Shown here one piece after another: positions 59,921-64,000 of a DNA stretch of 64,000 nucleotides. Positions within the stretch are counted from its first letter, which is position 1; each line of letters opens with the position of its first letter. Both the position numbers and the translations under genes were made by a program. The DNA is taken from assembly GCA_023634235.1 (NCBI GenBank), contig JAMKCF010000013.1:62001-126000 (forward strand). The letters run 5' to 3'. The DNA is from Pisaster brevispinus. Its lineage: Eukaryota > Echinodermata > Asteroidea > Forcipulatida > Asteriidae. The notes under the pieces are model-generated. The model was not told where the DNA came from, did not search any database, and saw nothing but the letters and a program-made list of their open reading frames with translations.

Positions 59921-60124
59921 CTTCTCTCACAAAAGCGTCCACCACCATCCGAATACGGCAATGCAATGATGGATTCAACACAATATTGTGTTCTTACGTT
60001 GAACTTCTCACATCTAGATTCACTTCCTTGTCGGGTAATGCCAAATTGCACAGGTCGAATTGTTTGTGAGAAACGCCTGATGGAAACCTGGAAGTTCGCC
60101 CAAAGTGTTTGCGGAGTTTGTATA
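59921..60124 (-). promoter_or_regulatory. TATA-like box and 5' UTR exon of gene B
   Basis: Same layout as copy A. The TATA element at 60,124-60,117 reads TATACAAA instead of TATAAAAA. The exon ends at 59,921 before GTAAGTC and joins an acceptor ending at 59,342. The start-stop ATG TGA is at 60,013-60,008. The second upstream ATG runs into a stop (TAA) shortly after the splice, so it is a 16-codon upstream frame here. Confidence 0.55.
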
Positions 60125-63100
60125 AAAGGTCATTATCAGATTCAACAGTTCCTCATGCAATGCATGTGACTGGACCTAAACCCCATGACCCCCCCCCCCC
60201 CCGAAGAACAGTTCATTGAAAACTTATTTGGCTACCCATGTTAAACGAGACGAAAAAGTAAAACATTTATTAATATAAAAATATTAAATAAACAAATAAA
60301 AAAATACTTTTTTTTTTAATGTATAGTAATTTACAAAAAATACAAAAACAGATAAATAAACGATTAAATAAATATATATATTGGATGAATAAATAAATGA
60401 ATGAATGTATGAATGAATGGATGAATGAATGGACGAATGAATGAATGAATGAATGAATAAATGAATGAATGAATGAATGATTGAATGAATGAATGAATGA
60501 ATGAATGAAAGTATAAACAAAACAAAAGTTTAATAAATAAATAAATGATGCTATTACAAAATGTCGTCAATGGCCATTTCCAATGTGAATCTTGGTTCTA
60601 TTTTTTGATAGCAGCCTTCGAAACAAGCTTGCACGTGTGTTATTATTATATACTATATATGTCTTCATCAGTGAACTTAATCACTGTAGCTTGCAAGCCT
60701 GAGGAATGCTGTTGACAAGAGTGCTTGCTATTTGAACCAGAAACACCCAGGGTTTACCCTTACGCTACCACGATGTCGATAACTAAAGAATCACCCCATA
60801 TTTAGGGAACTTGGGGTTTTCATTATTAGCAAGTGTCTGTCACACCAAAAGTTTCGTACCTCGGTTGAGAGAGTGATGCTACCCCTACCCAAGCATGGAA
60901 GTTTCAAATTGCACGCCCCGCCTCTTTTCCCAAGACACATTTTGTAAGCATTTGCTTCCCTATTTTTAACATGCATCGTAGATCTGAATTGACTCAAATC
61001 ATGCTCAGATATAAATAAGAAGGCATAGCAGCGGAAATGAGCCCTTAAAAAGTGTGTGCGATTAAAGCAGAACTGTTTGGACTTAAAATCCTAGTCAGGA
61101 TCATAGGATCTCATCCAATATAAGGCACTGGGGCGTGGTGTAGCTCTCTGGACTCTGAACTATGCACCATTAAAATGTGAGGCCGAATTGGCGGCTACAG
61201 CTAGCTACGGCTGCGACTGTTGCTTCGGGGTTTAGCTACATGACTTACTATACTTTAATAGAAGGCAATGGGGCGTGCGAAGATGAGAGGTAGTGTATAG
61301 CTCTCTTGACTCCGTACTGTGCACCATCACATTATTTTATGTTGCACGCTATCGATGCCACAGTTCTTGCCGAATGGACAGCATTTGGCGGGCCTTCAAA
61401 CAATTAACTGTGAGTTTAGAATAATGTGAGAGGTTGATGGCTATACTGAACTGGTGGATACTATAGCGTACACATAATGTACATAAGATTTCTCTTGATA
61501 AGCCATTAATAACAAATTTAATTGGGCTTCAATATCCAGGTAGGACTCATTCATTTAATTCTATCACGTTGTATGCAACAGAGGTGCCCAACCTCAATTT
61601 TTAAAGTAAACTTAACTTTTTTCGCAGCCTCTCATGGCTACACTACATGGGCTCTCATCTGTCGGCATTTATTGAGCAATGATCAAGTTCTAAGACCCTG
61701 ATAGAATACGGGGCCAATTTGAAAAGTGTATCAGTCATAACTGCTTAGAAATTAGGGCTGTCACAATACAAAAAAAAACACCACAATATTGACAACCAAT
61801 CCTATGTGAATGGCAAATCACTCGGAAAGGATTCGAACCCACGAACTTTGATTTGCTGGAGAAGATGTATGAATACCATTAGACCACTCGAGTGGGCTTC
61901 GAACCAACGGTTCAGATTAACCTTGCTCTTTGTGAAAGTCGTCCCATGGACACACGTCACTGTCAGCGACTGTGTCAGCACTGCCAGTGTCATTGTGAAA
62001 TCTGTCCCCCATGGGAAATTAATATGAGTTGAAGGAGATTGTTTCAAAAGAGGACGCTATCAGCAGAAGTTTGTACACGGGGGGACAGAAATCTCCGACA
62101 GAATCTCCTGCCACACCGGATTTTGCACCACCGCAGGTACGCGGGTTTGGGTGGACCCAGCGTTGTACTCCTTGAAAAAGAATGGTCTTAGTATAGCGAC
62201 CCGCCAGGGAATCATTAACGTCAGAATTAGTCCTGGTAAGACATCAGTGTCTGTAGCAACGGAGGAGTCAAACTTGGGCTAAGTCAGAATGTGTTTCGGC
62301 AAATTGCTACCGAACACCAGTTCCCGGTTTGCCCCCCCCCCCAAAAAAAAAAAAAAAAGACTCCCCAAAATAGCTTCAAAATCGCATTTTGGTTTCTCGA
62401 TATGACAAAGATGAAATGTCTGGGATTTAATTGTTGTACTCACGATAATTTGTTGAGCTCCGGATTGATGTTTTAGGTCCACAATCGGAAAAAACAATCT
62501 CGATCATGACCATCATAATGTTTAGCAAAATAGACAGGTGCCCTATCGCCGTTCTGGTGTTCATCTGGTCGACCGCTTGATCGTCCTGTTTCACTACTTG
62601 CCGCCATGTAATTAATGTGGCGCCCTCAATTGTCAATACTTAACGGTGAACATTGGATAATGTTACTGTAACGAACACAAATCGTATGCTCAGGAAAGCT
62701 TCGCCCCGCCGGGTGCTGGAGGGAGTACCCCCGTTGGATCATGGATCCGAAGAACAGTGCTCTCACACAGGCAGGCTGGACAGAACTTTGTGTGAACTGT
62801 TAAGTGATTGGACAAATTACTGCGCGCGTTGGCTGATGTTATTACAAATTGTGTAAATATAAGAGATTATCCAGCAGGTGCGCTGGCAGGATGCGTTCGC
62901 TGTGTGTTGGCGCCCTTTTTCTAGCGATGTGTTGTGCATGACAGAACAAATGATGAGTTCAGTGAGTAAGCACTGAATGAGTTGTTCTTGGAAAGTGAAC
63001 AAATCGGTGTGTTTCATAATATGTCTGCGTTTGGCTTCAGAGCAAACAAGGACCCATTGACCAGTACGAAATACATTACACTTCAACTGTTATGCCTGCG

Positions 63101-64000
63101 TCCGAAGTTTTGCTTTCGTTTGTCCGGATTTGTTCACATTCTCGACGATCACACAAGTATAATAAAATTATATCTTTGTCAATATTACTATTAATAAAAC
63201 TACTTTTGTTTCTAAATAAATTTCACACTCAGAAAGTCAACGTAATTGTTCGGTTTATATTGTTTCACAATAACGAAATAATGATTTTTATCCACTGCAT
63301 ATTATAACAATTTTATTTTAAAAAGCATGTTTGTTAGTGAGGCAAAGTGATGACCTGAAAAGTTTTGTTTGTATTAGAACCCAATATCACTTAAAGTGAC
63401 CACCGTAATGTGAATTGCTTGCTTGGTAAAAATTTTACTTACAAACAAATCATAATTATTACCTGTTGCAAAAAGGACTCAATTTCATAAAGCCTGTCAG
63501 CAGAAGAACTTGCCAAGCTCAGAAAAACCTTGCTTAGCAGAAACTGGCTACCAGCCAACATTCCATAAAGTTTACATTGTTGCAACCGGTGTCCCATTCC
63601 CATGTTTTGCTTAAAACAAGAGATTTTCTAAGCAGTATATTCAAGGAATAGTATAAGCAATAACAAAGTGACACAGCTTGGATCCCTAAAACAAGCTCTG
63701 ACCTTTTTGCAAATGCATCGTTGTAAAGAAATCCTAAAAACAATGCTATAGGTTAGCAAATTATATACATACAACTGGATTACATTGTTCCATTTCCAAA
63801 ATAATGCATAAAAATTATATTCCTTTACAAAATGTCTGAGCATTAAAACAGAAAATAAATACAATTTCTGAGTATTAACAAAATAAAATACTTTGGCACT
63901 TTCATTGTTATTTCAGATTTTTGTTCTGTGGGCCTATACAATTTTCTTTCAAATTTATTCAAGACTTGCCATTAAATGTATCACATACTCTGAACTCTGG
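60125..64000. other. upstream region of gene B
   Basis: Matches 29,556-32,735 of unit A: C run, GAAT tract, tRNA-like remnant, broken orphan frame, TGCTTAGCA repeat. About 61,020-61,740 has extra sequence not seen in unit A. No supported gene. Confidence 0.5.
60384..60508. repeat. GAAT microsatellite upstream of gene B
   Basis: Same locus in unit B, more interrupted (gaatgg, gacgaatg, aataaatg). Confidence 0.93.

Larger units (their letters stand above)
33198..63975. repeat. tandem duplication unit B
   Basis: Second copy, directly following a spacer of about 460 bases (32,736-33,197) with no counterpart at the start of unit A. It holds the complete version of the receptor gene. The right edge is close to the window end, where sequence after about 63,975 stops matching unit A near 32,735. 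Confidence 0.9.

Overview
The window is animal nuclear DNA: AT-rich, intron-dense, full of tRNA-derived SINEs, a Tx1-like LINE, small inverted-repeat transposons, minisatellites and long microsatellites. No organism can be named from sequence alone. The repeat mix and the receptor architecture suggest an invertebrate deuterostome, most likely an echinoderm (inference, moderate). All protein-coding content that I could build into full gene models lies on the minus strand.

Layout. Two tandem units of about 31 kb, in the same orientation, fill the window: unit A about 1,068-32,735 and unit B about 33,198-63,975. Each carries one copy of the same receptor gene, read right to left, with the promoter and 5' UTR exon at the high-coordinate end. 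I joined the exons by hand using GT/AG sites, intron phase and the other copy as a check. Gene B (59,270 down to 33,640) has 32 coding exons and a predicted product of 1,420 residues. Its order is signal peptide, Ig-like domain, second Ig domain, four EGF-like modules, a short Cys-rich exon, three fibronectin III domains, one transmembrane helix, and two tandem protein tyrosine phosphatase (PTP) domains. The stretch from the second Ig domain through the EGF modules resembles the Tie/Tek receptor ectodomain, but the intracellular half is phosphatase, not kinase.

Gene A (28,088 down to 1,523) keeps 26 of these coding exons (predicted 1,060 residues). A 5' truncated, degenerate Tx1-like LINE (19,399-24,860) sits exactly where gene B has 6.7 kb holding the Ig and EGF exons. 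All six lost exons are phase 1-1, so gene A stays in frame: it should encode a signal peptide joined to the Cys-rich exon, FN3 repeats, membrane helix and PTP domains, without the Tie-like part.

In both copies the first PTP domain keeps the catalytic Cys and Arg but has lost the WPD-loop Asp (WPR in A, WPH in B). The second has lost both the Asp (WPV) and the signature Arg (C-I-D-G-E-G-A-S-G). The pair therefore looks like a pseudophosphatase or natural substrate trap. The copies also differ in TATA box, upstream reading frames, microsatellite lengths, a promoter-proximal palindrome and several mobile-element insertions. Because they are so alike, the tandem arrangement could be a real duplication or two divergent haplotypes placed side by side in an assembly.
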